Made by a program: the position numbers and the translations under genes | Shown: positions 56,621 through 64,000 of the stretch, in pieces | Layout of the letters: each line of letters opens with the position of its first letter | Numbering within the stretch: the first letter of the stretch is position 1 | DNA from: Cognataquiflexum nitidum | GTDB lineage: Bacteria > Bacteroidota > Bacteroidia > Cytophagales > Cyclobacteriaceae | Reading direction: 5' to 3' | Assembly: GCF_022538055.1 (NCBI RefSeq) | Contig: NZ_JAKZAM010000009.1 | Location: forward strand, 1-64,000 | DNA: 64,000 bases | The notes under the pieces: generated by a model | The model's input: the letters and a program-made list of their open reading frames with translations, nothing else | Databases searched by the model: none | Told to the model about the DNA's origin: nothing

Positions 56621-57838
56621 TTGAACCTTTCCTATTTCATTGCCAAGAGAATCAGTTTTAAGAGGACAGGCGGTTTCACCGGAACAATCCATCGCATTGC
56701 AGTTGCATCCGTGGCAATTGGAATAGCGGTGTCTTTGGTTTCTTTTATGATTTTGGGTGGTTTTCAGGACAAAATCTCCGATAAGGTTTTTTCATTTACC
56801 GGACATTATCAGGTTCAAAAGTTTGTTTCAGGCAATGCCTTCGAAGAAAGCCCCACCTCAACCAATTCTGATTTTTATAAGGATTATACCCAAAATCAAC
56901 TGATCAGCCATGTGCAGGTTTATGCACACAAGCCCGGTCTGCTAAAAGGAGATGAAGAAGTGGAGGGGGTTTTGATGAAAGGAATAGGACCTGACTTTGA
57001 TACGCTGGACTTTCACAATTCAATCATTAAGGGAAGATTTATCCAGTTTTCCGATTCCGGTGCTTCCAATGAAATCCTTGTCAGCCGCAAAATCGCCGAC
57101 AAACTGAGGCTTAATGTCGGAGAAAGGATTACCATGTACTTTGTGCAGGAACCCCCAAGATTCAGGAGGTTTGAGATCGTCGGACTGTATGAGACTTTTT
57201 TGGAAAATTTCGATGATAAAATCATTATTGGAGACATTCAGACCATCCGAAACCTTAATGGCTGGTCTGAGGACCAAGTAGGAGGTTTTGAAATTTTTGT
57301 CCATGACAACAAAAATTTGGATGAAATGGCTGAACCTATTTATAATTCTCTGGACTTTGACCTCAAGCTGATCAAGGTGACGGACAAGTATATCGAGATT
57401 TTTGATTGGCTGATTTTGCTCAATAACAATGTGTATATATTTCTTGGGTTGATCCTATTTGTAGCAGCCTTCAATATGGTGTCGATTTTATTTATCCTGA
57501 TCATGGAAAGAACCCAAATGATCGGGATTCTAAAGGCCTTAGGGTCGACCAATAAGCAGATCAGGAAGATTTTTGTCTGGAATGGTGTCCGAATCATCGG
57601 AAGGGGTTTGCTGATAGGCAATAGTATCGCAATCTTATTTGGATTTTTGCAGCAAAAATTCAATATTGTTGCGCTTGATCCCGCAAGTTATTACATGACC
57701 TTTGTCCCGATTTCATGGAATTGGCCGGTATTTTTTATCCTCAATGCAGCTGTACTTCTGGTGACAACTCTGGTGTTGTTTATCCCTGCAATGCTGATCA
57801 GCAATATCCAACCGATCAAAGCTATACGGTTTGATTGA
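56621..57838 (+). CDS. FtsX/LolCE-type ABC transporter permease
   Basis: The 405-residue protein has the MacB/FtsX topology: helix 1 at about 24-46, a long extracytoplasmic domain (50-265), and three helices near the end (EIFDWLILLNNNVYIFLGLI, IGILKALGSTNKQIRKIF, NWPVFFILNAAVLLVTTLVL). It probably moves lipoproteins or signals to the cell wall with an ATPase encoded elsewhere. The start is TTG at 56621. Its end overlaps the convergent glycosyltransferase by 17 bases. Confidence 0.8.
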   Translation: MNLSYFIAKRISFKRTGGFTGTIHRIAVASVAIGIAVSLVSFMILGGFQDKISDKVFSFTGHYQVQKFVSGNAFEESPTSTNSDFYKDYTQNQLISHVQVYAHKPGLLKGDEEVEGVLMKGIGPDFDTLDFHNSIIKGRFIQFSDSGASNEILVSRKIADKLRLNVGERITMYFVQEPPRFRRFEIVGLYETFLENFDDKIIIGDIQTIRNLNGWSEDQVGGFEIFVHDNKNLDEMAEPIYNSLDFDLKLIKVTDKYIEIFDWLILLNNNVYIFLGLILFVAAFNMVSILFILIMERTQMIGILKALGSTNKQIRKIFVWNGVRIIGRGLLIGNSIAILFGFLQQKFNIVALDPASYYMTFVPISWNWPVFFILNAAVLLVTTLVLFIPAMLISNIQPIKAIRFD

Positions 57839-58568
57839 CGTTGTAAGTCTTGAAAAAGCTTAAAAATTTCATGTAAATCACTCCCCAAACAGCCTCTTTG
57901 AAAATGTGGGTGTTCATCTTGGAAGTCCCCTTGGTGCGGTCTGTGAAAATAATGGGTACCTCTTTGATCTTAAATCCAAGTTTCCAGGTAGTGAATTTCA
58001 TCTCAATCTGAAAAGCGTATCCAATGAACTTGATCCTATCCAACCTGATGCTTTCCAAGACCTTCCTTGTGTAGCATTTGAACCCTGCAGTGGCATCTTT
58101 GATGGGCATCCCGGTGATAAACTGCACGTATTTGCTCGCAAAAAAAGACATCAATACCCTTCCCATAGGCCAATTGACGACATTGACTCCGGTAATGTAG
58201 CGCGAGCCGATTGCCATATCAAAGCCATCCTGTGAACAAGCATTGTACAATTTGATCAAGTCTGCGGGATTATGGGAAAAGTCGGCATCCATCTCAAAAA
58301 CGTATAGATAGCCATTGACCAGTGCATAGTGGAAACCTTCCAGATATGCGGTTCCCAAGCCAAGCTTGCCGGTTCTTTGGATCAGATGAATCCTGTCGGG
58401 AAATTCTTTTTGTAATTTCATTACTTCCGCAGCAGTCCCATCAGGGGAATTATCATCTATGATCAGGAGTTCGAATTTTCCATCCAACTCCATGACAGCC
58501 TTGCTGATGTCATGGATGTTTTCCAGCTCATTGTAGGTGGGGATGATGACAAGTTTTTCTCTGTTCAT
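57822..58568 (-). CDS. Polyprenol monophosphomannose synthase-like glycosyltransferase (GT2)
   Basis: The 248-residue protein has the GT-A core: VIIPTYNELENI, IIDDNSPDGTAAEV and FEMDADFSHNPADL (DxD-like). MPIKDATAGFKCYTRKVL and VPIIFTDRTKGTSKM fit DPM1-type enzymes without membrane segments. It should make mannosyl- or glucosyl-phosphopolyprenol. TATTTTTG on the minus strand (58582-58589) is a likely -7 element 14 bases upstream. Confidence 0.85.
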   Translation of the reverse strand: MNREKLVIIPTYNELENIHDISKAVMELDGKFELLIIDDNSPDGTAAEVMKLQKEFPDRIHLIQRTGKLGLGTAYLEGFHYALVNGYLYVFEMDADFSHNPADLIKLYNACSQDGFDMAIGSRYITGVNVVNWPMGRVLMSFFASKYVQFITGMPIKDATAGFKCYTRKVLESIRLDRIKFIGYAFQIEMKFTTWKLGFKIKEVPIIFTDRTKGTSKMNTHIFKEAVWGVIYMKFLSFFKTYNVNQTV

Positions 58569-58675
58569 AAAATTCGAAACCCAAAAATATGATTAAAAGC
58601 ATGGAATTGTAAGCGCGGAGAGATTTTATGCAAAAATTAACATATAATTGCCTCCGGAAAAATTCACCCAAAATC

Positions 58676-59554
58676 ATGAAAATTGCTGTAATCACCTATG
58701 AGGCAAGAGGATCTTATGCCACTACCGATGTGGCGGATGAAGACAAGATCCTGGAGCAAATCCTTACCGAACTTGGTCTTGACTTTACATTTGAAGTTTG
58801 GTCTGATGACGGTGTCGATTGGACAGCATATTCCCACCTGTTGATGAAATCCCCTTGGGATTATTTTGACCGATATTCGGAGTTTTTGGCGTGGTGCCAA
58901 AAGATTCAATCTTTGGGGATTCCGGTGATCAATGACTTGGATACGGTAATTAGAAATTCAGATAAGCGTTATTTACAGGAAATAGAGGGCCGGGGATTTT
59001 CCATTGTTCCGACGATTTTCAACAGCAAAAACCAAATCCCTGACCTTGAGGCTTGCTTTGAATCTTTTGAAACAGAACAAATGGTGATCAAACCTACAGT
59101 CAGTGGCGGGGCAAAGAACACCATGAAAATCCAAAAGGAAAATTGGAGGGATAATCAGGAACAAATTGAAAGTTTGTTGGCCTCAGAAGATTTTATGTTG
59201 CAGCCATTTATCAAGGAAGTGGCCGAGGTAGGCGAGCATTCCTACCTTTTCTTCAATGGAAAGTTTTCCCATGCGGTATTGAAAAGCGCCAAATCAGGAG
59301 AGTTTCGGGTACAACATTTTTTTGGTGGACAGATCCATGTTGTCGATCCGACTTTGATCGAATTGGTTTACATCCAAAAGATCATTGATGAATTTGCTGC
59401 CGATACCCTGTATGCGAGGGTAGATGGTGTTTGGATCAAGGGTGAATTTTACCTCATGGAGCTCGAACTCATTGAGCCTTATCTTTTCCTTTTTACTTCC
59501 AAAGAGGGCAGGGAAAATTATAAAAATGCGATTAGGGAGAGGTTTGGGGTTTGA
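58676..59554 (+). CDS. ATP-grasp domain protein
   Basis: The 292-residue protein opens with KIAVITYEARGSYAT. ATP-grasp features follow: a mid-chain VIKPTVSGGAKNT loop, LQPFIKEVAEVGEHSYLFFN, and YARVDGVWIKGEFYLMELEL. It is similar in layout to glutathione-synthetase or RimK-type ligases. The substrate is unknown. The ATG at 58676 begins the fold. Confidence 0.75.
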   Translation: MKIAVITYEARGSYATTDVADEDKILEQILTELGLDFTFEVWSDDGVDWTAYSHLLMKSPWDYFDRYSEFLAWCQKIQSLGIPVINDLDTVIRNSDKRYLQEIEGRGFSIVPTIFNSKNQIPDLEACFESFETEQMVIKPTVSGGAKNTMKIQKENWRDNQEQIESLLASEDFMLQPFIKEVAEVGEHSYLFFNGKFSHAVLKSAKSGEFRVQHFFGGQIHVVDPTLIELVYIQKIIDEFAADTLYARVDGVWIKGEFYLMELELIEPYLFLFTSKEGRENYKNAIRERFGV

Positions 59555-60022
59555 GAGAGACGAGAGACGAGAAGCGAGATCGAAGATTTTTTGAACGAAG
59601 TATAAGGTACCAAGTACCAAGATCAACCTATCTTTGTCATTTCGAGACCGCAACATTTTCAAAAAACATTCAGAAAAGGAATGACGGTTGGTCTTGCGTC
59701 ATCTTGAATCCGAGGTACAGCCTGTCCCGATTTTTCGGGAAGGATGAAAGATCTCAGAAAAAAGAGACCCTTCTCCGCCGCGGCGGAGAAGGGTGACGAA
59801 CAAGAGATTCACGTCATTGGTAAGGAAGGAGGTACGACTGAGAAATCTTTTGAATAGACCTCTTCTTCGTCAAGGTGACAAGGTTAAGTTTATAACCTTT
59901 TGAATCCCTGTTTTAACATTGGTCACTAGCGAATAGAAAAAACATCTTGTCCTTTTTCACGGAGACAGTTAATCATATAACCAATAATCAAATAACCAAA
60001 TAACCATTAACCCATCACCCAA
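59555..60022. repeat. Intergenic region filled with short repeats and REP-like palindromes
   Basis: This 468-base gap begins with GAGACGAGAGACGAGA-type repeats, carries a 26-bp perfect palindrome, and ends with AACCAAATAACC-type repeats before the TPR gene. No coding frame is convincing. Confidence 0.65.
59768..59793. repeat. 26-bp perfect palindrome, REP-like
   Basis: CCCTTCTCCGCCG (59768-59780) is followed directly by its reverse complement (59781-59793). It is framed by GAGACCC and GGGTGACG, like the repeats at 63604 and 63717. Confidence 0.75.
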
Positions 60023-60808
60023 TCACTCACACCTTTCCAGATTCATTTGGGCATAAAGACTTCCTTTTTCGGCTGCCTCCCGGAGGTCTTTGCAGCCAGT
60101 AGGGTCATTCATATCTATTTTGGCATTCCCTCTTCTCGCCAATGCTTCGATATGGTTTGGGTTGGCTTTGAGCACATCTTCAAAATCCTCCAGGGCCCAA
60201 TCTGAATTTCCAATCAGCAAAAGTATCAACCCCCTGTTGTATTTGGCAGTAATATTTTCAGGATCGTATTTGAGACACATGTTGAATGAACCTGCGGCAC
60301 CCAAAATATCCCCGATCTGAGACCTTGCCATACCTTGGTAGAAATAAGCCCGTGAATCAGTGGGATTCAATTCTTTGGCAAGCTGTAAAAATTCATCTGC
60401 TCTTTGATAGTCTTCATTCATGAGCATTGCCCTGCCTAGCATCAAAAGAGTATCAAAATCCTTTTCATCCTCTTTGGCCGCAAGGAGCAGGTATTTTTGG
60501 GCGTTTTTATAATCTTCCCTTTTCCAGTAGAGTTTTCCAATGCCGGCATAGGCTTGGGCATAGGTTGGATCATATTGGATGATGGTTTGGTAATCTTCCA
60601 CCGCTTTGTCAAATTCTTCTAATTCCTCATAGGATCTAGCCCTTAGGTGCAGGGATTTGATGTCGGTAACATTGAGAAAAAGCGTCCTGTTGAACTCAGA
60701 AATGGCGTTTTCGTATTCACCTCGGCGAAAATACCGTTCACCTTCAGAAAAACTTCCAAAACAAGAAACACAGGTAATCAGGAGAAATATTGAAATAAAG
60801 AGACGCAT
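60023..60808 (-). CDS. TPR repeat lipoprotein
   Basis: The 261-residue protein has a lipobox-like signal (ISIFLLITCVSC). About six TPR motifs follow (RRGEYENAISEFNRTLF, EEFDKAVEDYQTIIQYDPTY, PTDSRAYFYQGMARSQ). It is probably a scaffold or peptidoglycan-associated adaptor in the envelope. Confidence 0.8.
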   Translation of the reverse strand: MRLFISIFLLITCVSCFGSFSEGERYFRRGEYENAISEFNRTLFLNVTDIKSLHLRARSYEELEEFDKAVEDYQTIIQYDPTYAQAYAGIGKLYWKREDYKNAQKYLLLAAKEDEKDFDTLLMLGRAMLMNEDYQRADEFLQLAKELNPTDSRAYFYQGMARSQIGDILGAAGSFNMCLKYDPENITAKYNRGLILLLIGNSDWALEDFEDVLKANPNHIEALARRGNAKIDMNDPTGCKDLREAAEKGSLYAQMNLERCE

Positions 60809-60941
60809 CTGTTTTTTAATTAAAAACTAAAAATAACAAAACATTACGAAAAAATCATAATGACACTAAGAAAATTCTATTTGATTTTCATGATCCTCTT
60901 CGGATACTTAAAATAATTATGGAGAAGGATAGTAAATAGAA

Positions 60942-60985
60942 AAAGCTTTGGAAAATAGATAGGAGATATCGATTTCCAAAGCTTT
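60942..60985 (-). terminator. Terminator after the RraA-like gene
   Basis: AAAGCTTTGGAAA (60942-60954) and TTTCCAAAGCTTT (60973-60985) pair perfectly, with an 18-base loop and a T-run on the minus strand. Confidence 0.6.
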
Positions 60986-61013
60986 GAATAGGGTTGAGTT
61001 TACACTGAGTTTC

Positions 61014-61988
61014 TTACCCTCCGATATTTCTGTCTTTTCTTGCTTCTATGTAAGCATTTAATTCCGCCCTAGACATCGGTAATTTGTCGTTGGGAAGGCT
61101 TCTTAGGTAATCGTAAAATTCCTTATTCATTTGCTCGGTATAATTGCTGTCAATCTGACCTGTCGTCCAATCCCCGGCTTTGTTGCGCATGATACCATAA
61201 CCGTGTCGCATGTTGCTGATTTCGGCGTTGAGGACAATCTCGGCTACCAAGTAGGCTGGAAAAAAGAGGGTTCCGTATGGACTTGCAAAAACCACATCAC
61301 CCGGCAAAACCGTCACATCTCCGATTCTGATCGGGGCATTGATCGAAGTCAGCATGACTTCAGCAATGGAAGAAGGATGGTCTCCAAGGATCCAACCGTT
61401 AAATCCTTCTACTTTTTTGATTTCTTGAATATTTCTGACGGTTCCATAGAATACCACACCGCGTTTTGTCTTTGCATAGATCGAGTTGGCCAACCTGTCC
61501 CCAATCAAAGTGCCCTGCTCGACTTTGGCAAAGCCGTCAGCGACATAGACATCGCCGTCTTTCAGCATTTCGATAGGCCAAACATTGGATTGGGCTTTTT
61601 CTCCGTGGCCTTCGGCTAAGCCAACTTCCCGGATCAAATCCCCAAAATCAGGACGCTGAGGCATATATTGTGCAGTCACTGCCCGTCCTGTCATGACGGT
61701 GTTTTTGTCGGGAAGGATCATCATCCAATCTCCTTGGTACTGATTGTTGAACTTGTGGCTGCGCAATCCTCCCCAAGCATGGGTCAAGACAACACTCTTC
61801 AGCCTTTCAAGTAATTCATCAGAAACATAAGGCCTTCCATCCTGCAGCCGTTCTCCGGTCCAGCGTGAAGTCAATGAAATGATATATTCCCTGTCCATGG
61901 CTACCCGGTCATATTGGGCAAAGGAAGGAGTAAGTGTGCAGAGGATCAATCCTGCAAAAATCAAAGCGGTCAATAGGTTTTTTTTCAT
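61014..61988 (-). CDS. Exported RraA-like protein
   Basis: The 324-residue protein has a signal peptide (LLTALIFAGLILCTLTPSFA). The RraA-type fold follows (VYVADGFAKVEQGTLIGDRL, GVVFYGTVRNIQEI, VTVLPGDVVFASPYGTLF). Cytoplasmic RraA controls RNase E, but exported relatives act as aldolases or have unknown roles. Confidence 0.75.
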   Translation of the reverse strand: MKKNLLTALIFAGLILCTLTPSFAQYDRVAMDREYIISLTSRWTGERLQDGRPYVSDELLERLKSVVLTHAWGGLRSHKFNNQYQGDWMMILPDKNTVMTGRAVTAQYMPQRPDFGDLIREVGLAEGHGEKAQSNVWPIEMLKDGDVYVADGFAKVEQGTLIGDRLANSIYAKTKRGVVFYGTVRNIQEIKKVEGFNGWILGDHPSSIAEVMLTSINAPIRIGDVTVLPGDVVFASPYGTLFFPAYLVAEIVLNAEISNMRHGYGIMRNKAGDWTTGQIDSNYTEQMNKEFYDYLRSLPNDKLPMSRAELNAYIEARKDRNIGG

Positions 61989-62316
61989 GGTGTATGTTGG
62001 GTTGAATAAAATGGTTATAATTGTTTTAGTTGTTGTAATGGTTGAAGGGTTGTCAGGCCCGCGTTGTCATGTTGTCAAGTTCTTGGGACCTGCTCACTGA
62101 AAACTGCTTCCTCCGACTTTTCACACTTCTCGGCTATGGCTTTTTACCTCAAGAAATTAATTCACCATCTATCCTTCAAGAAGATAATCAAACCATTTAT
62201 TGCCGAGAAAACTATCAATTTTGGATAAATGGCTCATTTTCAATCAAATTACAGGGTTTTTTCTGTTTAATTTTTAACGGGCTAATATTCGGTTCCAAAA
62301 AAACAATCCCGCTTTC

Positions 62317-62346
62317 TTGCTAGTTATCAAGCCTGTATTAACTTTG
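62317..62346 (+). promoter_or_regulatory. Promoter of the histidine operon
   Basis: TTG at 62317-62319 and TAACTTTG at 62339-62346 are exact matches to the Bacteroidota -33 and -7 elements with a 19-base spacing. The leader ATG at 62355 lies eight bases after the -7 element. Confidence 0.65.
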
Positions 62347-62354
62347 CTTCCGCA

Positions 62355-62438
62355 ATGAGCAGTAAGACATCCTACAGCGTTTCTTTTTCTATCTGCACCA
62401 TCCTCGGTGGGGACAATCATTTGCATCATTCCTCCTAA
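62355..62438 (+). CDS. Histidine operon leader peptide (candidate)
   Basis: A 27-codon frame (MSSKTSYSVSFS, then ICTILGGDNHLHHSS, stop at 62436-62438) lies between the promoter and hisG. Three of its last six codons are His (62418, 62424, 62427). A 7-bp hairpin (TTCCTCC 62429-62435, GGAGGAA 62439-62445) encloses the stop codon and is followed by A and T, like a terminator. A ribosome stalled at His codons would cover the left arm. That would block the hairpin and allow transcription of hisG. This fits attenuation, but no alternative pairing partner was found. Confidence 0.6.
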   Translation: MSSKTSYSVSFSICTILGGDNHLHHSS

Positions 62439-62451
62439 GGAGGAAATTTTT
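62429..62451 (+). terminator. Candidate attenuator hairpin in the his leader
   Basis: TTCCTCC and GGAGGAA pair around the leader stop codon TAA, and ATTTTT follows. A second hairpin (GGCTGT 62470-62475, ACAGCC 62488-62493) lies downstream without a T-run. Confidence 0.5.
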
Positions 62452-62545
62452 GACATATCGCCCGCGGACGGCTGTTGGTATATCTTTACAGCCCTATCAT
62501 CCAAAATTCTTATTGGCATTTTGATACTAAACGTATATTGCACCC

Positions 62546-63406
62546 ATGAATTCAATTATCCGAATAGCCGTACAAAAAAGCGGCAGATTAAGTGAAGATT
62601 CCCTCAGCCTTATTAAGGAATGTGGCATCAAATTTTACAATGGTACCGGCAAACTCAAGTCCACTTCCACCAATTTTCCAATTGAATTCCTTTTTCTTAG
62701 AGACGATGACATTCCGGGATACGTCTCTGACGGCGTGGCAGATTTGGGTATCGTGGGGGAAAATGAATTGGTCGAAAAAGACAAAGACGTCACCGTGCTC
62801 AAGAAATTGGGTTTTTCCAAATGCCGGCTTTCTCTTGCTATTCCCAAAGGGGAACACTATGAAAGTGTGCGTTATTTTGATGGAAAAAGCATCGCCACTT
62901 CCTATCCAAAGATTCTTGCTGACTACCTCAAATCCCAAAATATATCAGCCGAGATCCATGAAATCAGCGGTTCTGTGGAGATTGCGCCAAGTATAGGTTT
63001 GGCACAAGGAATCTGTGACATCGTAAGTTCGGGTTCGACGCTGATGATGAACGGACTCAAGGAAGTGGAGGAAATCTTCAAATCCGAAGCCGTCCTGATT
63101 GGAAATAAATCCCTTGCTGAAGAAAAATTAGCGATTGTGGACAAACTTCTCTTTAGGATGAATGCTGTCCAAAAAGGGAAAAGCAATAAATATGTCCTTC
63201 TTAATGCCCCCAACGCTTCTTTGGATAAAATCATCGCTCTTATTCCCGGAATGAGAAGTCCAACGATCCTGCCACTAGCGGAAGAAGGTTGGTCTTCTGT
63301 GCATTCGGTATTGAGCGAAGACCAGTTTTGGGAAAACATCGAAGGCCTCCGTGCCGCCGGTGCAGAAGGGATTTTGGTCGTGCCAATTGAGAAAATGGTT
63401 ATTTAA
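62546..63406 (+). CDS. hisG: ATP phosphoribosyltransferase (long form)
   Basis: A 286-residue enzyme catalysing the first step of histidine synthesis. RIAVQKSGRLSEDSLSLIKE is the opening, and VADLGIVGENELVEK and EIAPSIGLAQGICDIVSSGS (PRPP site) are typical. The C-terminal regulatory domain (about 215-286) marks the long, HisZ-independent form. It is the first structural gene of the his operon and follows the leader peptide. Confidence 0.95.
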   Translation: MNSIIRIAVQKSGRLSEDSLSLIKECGIKFYNGTGKLKSTSTNFPIEFLFLRDDDIPGYVSDGVADLGIVGENELVEKDKDVTVLKKLGFSKCRLSLAIPKGEHYESVRYFDGKSIATSYPKILADYLKSQNISAEIHEISGSVEIAPSIGLAQGICDIVSSGSTLMMNGLKEVEEIFKSEAVLIGNKSLAEEKLAIVDKLLFRMNAVQKGKSNKYVLLNAPNASLDKIIALIPGMRSPTILPLAEEGWSSVHSVLSEDQFWENIEGLRAAGAEGILVVPIEKMVI

Positions 63407-63779
63407 GACAAGAGATGTGAGATTTGAGACATTAGAAGCGAGAAGCGAGATTCGAGAAGATAGGTCGAAGGTAGCAGTCTCAGTTACAGATTAACAGATC
63501 CACGACCTTTCGACAACTTGAAAACCTGACAACCTACCTACGGCAGGCAGGCGCGAAGCAGACAACAATTACAACCACTACAACAATTACAACCATAAAA
63601 AATGAGACCCTTCGTGCCTCAGGGTGACGGACCAGACAACAATGACAACCCGATAACCTGACAACGCGAAGCAGACAACAATTGCAACCACTACAACAAT
63701 TACAACCATAAAAAATGAGACCCTTCGTGCCTCAGGGTGACGGACCAGACAACAATTACAACCATTTGAACCATTTTCC
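63407..63779. repeat. Repeat-filled gap between hisG and hisD, with a 113-bp tandem duplication
   Basis: After GAGATTTGAGAC-type repeats (63407-63455), a 98-bp segment at 63553-63650 recurs at 63666-63763 with two mismatches (period 113). Each copy contains the REP-like part GAGACCCTTCGTGCCTCAGG. It separates hisG and hisD, usually close neighbours. Confidence 0.8.
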
Positions 63780-64000
63780 ATGAAAACCATATACAATCCG
63801 ACCAAGTCTGAATGGACCAAGGCCTTGCAGAGGCCAATTCAAAAGACAAAAGCCATTGACAAAATCGTCAAGCCGATCATGAGGAAAGTCGATCGAATGG
63901 GGGATAAGGCTTTGAAAAAATTCGCTTTGGAGTATGACCACGTCACGATCAAAAACCTGCTCGTAACCAATGAGGAGGTGCTTCAGGCCCGTGAGCAAAT
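63780..64000 (+). CDS. hisD: Histidinol dehydrogenase, N-terminal part (cut by the window)
   Basis: The first 73 codons (MKTIYNPTKSEWTKALQRPI and on, through VDRMGDKALKKFALEYDHVT) match the N-terminus of HisD, the last enzyme of histidine synthesis. The conserved segment DKALKKFALEYD is clear. The frame is open to the end of the window. Confidence 0.8.
   Translation, partial: MKTIYNPTKSEWTKALQRPIQKTKAIDKIVKPIMRKVDRMGDKALKKFALEYDHVTIKNLLVTNEEVLQAREQ

Noticed and set aside
61131..61619. Antisense frame of 162 codons opposite the RraA-like gene
   Set aside because: It is a shadow of a well-supported minus-strand gene and resembles no known protein.
63553..63763. Repeats between hisG and hisD considered as a CRISPR array
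   Set aside because: Only two long copies, no spacers of uniform length, and no cas genes.

Overview
The window looks like a chromosomal segment of a member of the Bacteroidota, most likely the Cytophagales (Cyclobacteriaceae-like). Several things point that way. There is a PorV-like/C25 peptidase pair of the type IX secretion kind, and also DUF2490, DUF6515, DUF1343/NamZ and PspC/PadR genes. Promoters resemble the Bacteroidota -33 TTG / -7 TAnnTTTG type, starts are not preceded by Shine-Dalgarno motifs, and a single-gene CrtY-type lycopene cyclase is present. No rRNA, tRNA, CRISPR array, prophage or insertion sequence was recognised.

Region 1 (1-8.8 kb) is an accessory defence and toxin-antitoxin island. 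It holds a PaeR7I/XhoI-type restriction-modification pair bounded by two attC-like imperfect palindromes whose outer boxes match as in an integron cassette. Next come a HigBA-like pair and a ParDE pair with an 18-bp operator dyad. A split-HipA (HipB-HipS-HipT) module follows, with two identical 26-bp operator palindromes, and it is flanked by a duplicated 3' end of the YdeI-family gene. The island ends with a winged-helix/nucleotidyltransferase pair preceded by a 35-bp palindrome overlapping its promoter.

Region 2 (8.8-21.1 kb) carries a sugar-porter permease, secreted outer-membrane proteins, an MscS channel, a GNAT acetyltransferase, lycopene cyclase, a secreted amidohydrolase, a beta-CASP metallo-hydrolase and a PadR-PspC operon. 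Region 3 (21.5-29.9 kb) has the PorV-like/PorU2-like pair and a two-gene operon of exported proteins with extreme low complexity. Region 4 (30-49.9 kb) is mainly metabolic: cystathionine gamma-synthase, MenA, glutathione peroxidase, ArgS, arginase, an amino-acid permease coupled to methionine aminotransferase, GlgX, a SpeA-like decarboxylase and a D-serine-dehydratase-like enzyme. The arginine enzymes (ArgS, arginase, SpeA-like) lie within 10 kb.

Region 5 (50-62 kb) encodes a large HEAT-repeat c-type cytochrome lipoprotein coupled to a PIG-L deacetylase, a lipocalin-like lipoprotein, the muramidase NamZ, an FtsX-type permease, a DPM1-like glycosyltransferase, an ATP-grasp enzyme, a TPR lipoprotein and an exported RraA-like protein. 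The window closes with the start of a histidine operon: a promoter, a 27-codon leader peptide containing His-Leu-His-His, hisG, a 373-bp repeat-filled spacer, and the first 73 codons of hisD, cut by the window edge.

All functional calls come from reading motifs and lengths by eye. No database search was run.
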